From JACZST01 sp036985755 (GTDB lineage: Bacteria > Actinomycetota > Acidimicrobiia > Spongiisociales > UBA5794), in contig BTQG01000108.1 of the NCBI GenBank assembly GCA_036985755.1, positions 1-7,072 of the forward strand: a stretch of 7,072 nt of DNA. Direction: 5' to 3'. Positions 5,701-7,072 of this stretch are shown piece after piece. A program made the position numbers and the translations under genes. A model generated the notes under the pieces. The model did no database searches and had not been told where the DNA came from. It saw only the letters and a program-made list of their open reading frames with translations. How positions within the stretch are numbered: the first letter of the stretch is position 1; each line of letters opens with the position of its first letter.

Positions 5701-7072
5701 CGATGACCCGGAGCCCCAGATGCTCGAGCAGCGGGAGCGTCCCGGATAGGTCCCGTTTTCCGTCGCGGCTGTAGACGGCTACGCGGGTGAGAGCATCGTC
5801 GGTGTCGATCTCGTTGTACACGTCGACGGCGAGCCGCTCGTCGCCGCTCACCAGCCGATCCAGGTTGGAGATGGCCGTCGCCGCCTCCGGCAGCGGAGTC
5901 GACGCCTGGTAGTAGCGCGGAAAGCGCCCGGCATGCGCGTCTATCAGGCGCTTTGCATCGGCCTGCCCGACCCTTTCCGAGAGAACGTCGAGAACCCGGT
6001 CCTCCCAGGTACGGGTGAGGCGATACACCTCGGTCTCGAGCTCATCGATCGACACCTCGGGGATATCGCCCTCCGGCCAGATCGTGAAGTGGATCCTGGC
6101 GTCACCGCTCTCACCGAGCGAGAGCCGATAGTCGATCGACGTTCCCTCGAAGCGTTCGAGAAAAAGCTGCTGGAGTTGCTGGCGGAGCTCGGCATTGAAT
6201 CGCTCTCTGGGGGCAACGACCAGAATCGCCACATTGCGATTGAGCACGTCGCGACGCACGAACATCCGCACCCGCTGATGCTCCTCGGACTCGAGCAGAC
6301 TGACAAGGCTCTCTCGCAGGTCCTCCACCGATAGCGAAAACAGCTCATCCTTGGGAAACGATTCGAAAAGCTGGACGATCACCTTGTAGTCGTGCGAGCC
6401 CTCGACGAGCTCCTCGGTGTCGAGGATCCAGCGCAGCCGATCCCGCAAGATGGGCAGCGACGCTGCATGCGCCATGTAGGCCTTGGATGTGAACAGGCCG
6501 AGCAACCGGGCTTCGCCCACGGTCTTTCCCTCGCTATCGACCCTGCGCAGCCCGATGTAGTCCATCCTGGCGCTGCGATGGACCGTCGACCGAGAATTGG
6601 TCTTGGAGATCACCAGCTGCTTGCTGTGGGCGTAACGAAACGCCACCGCCTCCGGGAGCTCGGAAAGCGGGACGGGGCGTGCATATCGGCTCCTGGCATC
6701 GTCGGCAAGCAGTCCGAGCCCGGTGCCCGGGCTGGTCATGAGGGCCGGCGCCCCCTCCTGATCCACGATCTCGTACTCGCGGTATCCGAGGAAGACGAAG
6801 TTGTCCTCGCCCAGCCACTCGAGGAAGGCCACCGTCTCACCGACGTCCCCTTCGGCGAAGGCGGCCGCATCCTCGTGCGCATACGCGATCATCGTTCGGA
6901 CCGCGTTCTGCATGGGCGCGAAGTCACCGACAACGTTGCGCACGTCGTCGAGAACACGCTTCAACGCCTTGGTGAGGACGGCGGCTGCTTCCTCGTCGAG
7001 GTTTGCCTCGAGCTCATAGTGCTGAAACGACTCTCGGTGCGTGGAGTCCCTGCTCCTCACCACGTCGAGCAG
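2702..7072 (-). CDS. gdh: NAD-specific glutamate dehydrogenase, large (about 180-kDa) class, N-terminus beyond the window
   Basis: The frame is open from the window edge to a TAG stop at 2702-2704, giving 1,456 residues. Family members have about 1,600, so roughly the first 150 appear to be missing. The enzyme oxidatively deaminates L-glutamate to 2-oxoglutarate and ammonium with NAD+ and is a cytoplasmic homo-oligomer. In window numbering, the N-terminal half holds the regulatory ACT-like region, including FVFLGYREYEI (92-102) and RMDYIGLRR. The catalytic part starts near HLRGGRVARGGIRW and continues with EVLGLMKAQMTKN and PTGAKGGF, whose Lys700 is a likely active-site or substrate-binding lysine. 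A Rossmann-type NAD site, GIGDMSGDVFGNG, follows near 831-843. Further conserved blocks are WNGGVGTFVKA (about 944-954) and SGGVHCSDREVNIK (about 1012-1025). The C-terminal helical domain ends in RQIQALAG. No frameshift or missing motif is visible. The true start is out of view; the GTG codons near the edge are internal. Mycobacterial homologues are controlled by GarA, which cannot be assessed here. Confidence 0.96.
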   Translation of the reverse strand: MLDVVRSRDSTHRESFQHYELEANLDEEAAAVLTKALKRVLDDVRNVVGDFAPMQNAVRTMIAYAHEDAAAFAEGDVGETVAFLEWLGEDNFVFLGYREYEIVDQEGAPALMTSPGTGLGLLADDARSRYARPVPLSELPEAVAFRYAHSKQLVISKTNSRSTVHRSARMDYIGLRRVDSEGKTVGEARLLGLFTSKAYMAHAASLPILRDRLRWILDTEELVEGSHDYKVIVQLFESFPKDELFSLSVEDLRESLVSLLESEEHQRVRMFVRRDVLNRNVAILVVAPRERFNAELRQQLQQLFLERFEGTSIDYRLSLGESGDARIHFTIWPEGDIPEVSIDELETEVYRLTRTWEDRVLDVLSERVGQADAKRLIDAHAGRFPRYYQASTPLPEAATAISNLDRLVSGDERLAVDVYNEIDTDDALTRVAVYSRDGKRDLSGTLPLLEHLGLRVIEEVPTRIKDDREDLFLHDFGVLGPDGAALDTDASGSRVAETLAAAMSGVAESDSLHQLIVRTGLDYHQINILRAYRSYWSIVTPAFTSEYVAETLAAYPEITHDLVRLFEARFGLDGDEATEAELRLRIIDQFDEVVSLDQDSILRGFLGLIDATLRTNAFIDAESLAFKFLSEAVPDVPKPHPLFEIFVFARDVGGIHLRGGRVARGGIRWSTRREDYRTEVLGLMKAQMTKNVVIVPTGAKGGFVMRRFADPGGPTPDEVRAGYETFIRGLLDLTDNLVDGEIRRPKGVRTHDAGDPYLVVAADRGTARFSDTANAIAAEYGFWLDDAFASGGSTGYNHKSLGITARGAWESVRRHFVERGVDVDNDQITVVGIGDMSGDVFGNGMLLSRSIRLIAAFDHRHVFVDPNPDPDRSYDERVRLAAMGRSSWADYDSSLISSGGGVFSRAAKRVDVTEEMSKRFGIRAGVLTPNELLSALLKAPTDLIWNGGVGTFVKAATESQAEAQDRANDGLRVNGSELRARVVGEGGNLGFTQAGRIEFARSGGRIFTDFLDNSGGVHCSDREVNIKVLLRLAELDGALSRDDRNELIRSVAGEVVEAIVYDNFLQAQIIAQEAAESVARIDAYEDLMIALEEHGGLDRDIEGLPPTESMVERSRDGRPMARPEIAVIMAYAKQHLTDDLVSSDLPDSPEFAEDLRGYFPEAIVDRFGGYIDRHPLRRELISTVVANQVLNSQGSTFVSRLGAETGAGPAQVVRCYRIAREVTLAGQRWSAIEELTGSLDPALQREMLGGIDDLVETITRVFIAQPSDTTSSGLIERYGKGFAELAGEIQSIGPKRWQAKNNEAAQVLIDHGAPPELAYRHAYQDELVHGTGIVDVAGATDRPVLDVAKAFFRAGQSFHLDWLERQLANVPVDSRWQRWARLSLAYDLMALRRQIVERIFQESPDADADAAVDAFISKHLEEEGRLTRLMRLMRRDGVTDTAAVTVAIRQIQALAG

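Noticed and set aside
4490..5749. Long plus-strand open frame (419 codons) antisense to GDH
   Set aside because: It lies wholly opposite a strongly conserved GDH catalytic region. Long antisense frames are expected in GC-rich genes, and the product resembles no family I know.

Overview
This window comes from a GC-rich bacterial chromosome, most likely an actinobacterium. The ~1,600-residue class of NAD-glutamate dehydrogenase, frequent GTG starts, strong G/C bias at third codon positions and an actinobacterial-looking PaaABCD set all fit. An uncultured Acidimicrobiia-like lineage is possible, but that is an impression and not something the sequence proves. All supported genes lie on the minus strand, so transcription runs from high to low coordinates.

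Layout in transcription order: (1) 7072-2702 is a large NAD-specific glutamate dehydrogenase (L-GDH class), cut off at its N-terminus by the window edge. (2) 2701-2605 is a 97-nt intergenic region. It holds a nested hairpin just after the GDH stop (possible terminator), a perfect 16-bp palindrome that looks like a TetR-family (PaaR-type) operator, a weak promoter candidate and a good ribosome binding site. (3) 2604-116 is a tight paaA-paaB-paaC-paaD operon, with a 10-nt gap and then 4-nt and 7-nt overlaps. (4) 113-19 is a tandem array of about 13.5 copies of a 7-bp unit, starting two bases after the paaD stop. (5) 1-18 is unassigned.

PaaA (catalytic diiron subunit), PaaB and PaaC (structural subunits) and PaaD (Fe-S maturation factor) are the core of the phenylacetyl-CoA 1,2-epoxidase, which opens the aerobic CoA-dependent phenylacetate pathway. 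The reductase PaaE, which supplies electrons, is not visible before the window ends. The ring-opening and beta-oxidation-like genes (paaG, paaZ, paaF, paaH, paaJ), the ligase paaK and the regulator are also outside the window. GDH converts glutamate to 2-oxoglutarate and ammonium. Its link to the paa genes may be only positional, because a hairpin and what looks like an independently regulated promoter separate them.

The genes themselves are conventional. The two items most worth attention are the heptamer array abutting paaD and the operator-like palindrome in front of paaA. I saw no tRNA, rRNA, CRISPR, insertion sequence or phage gene.
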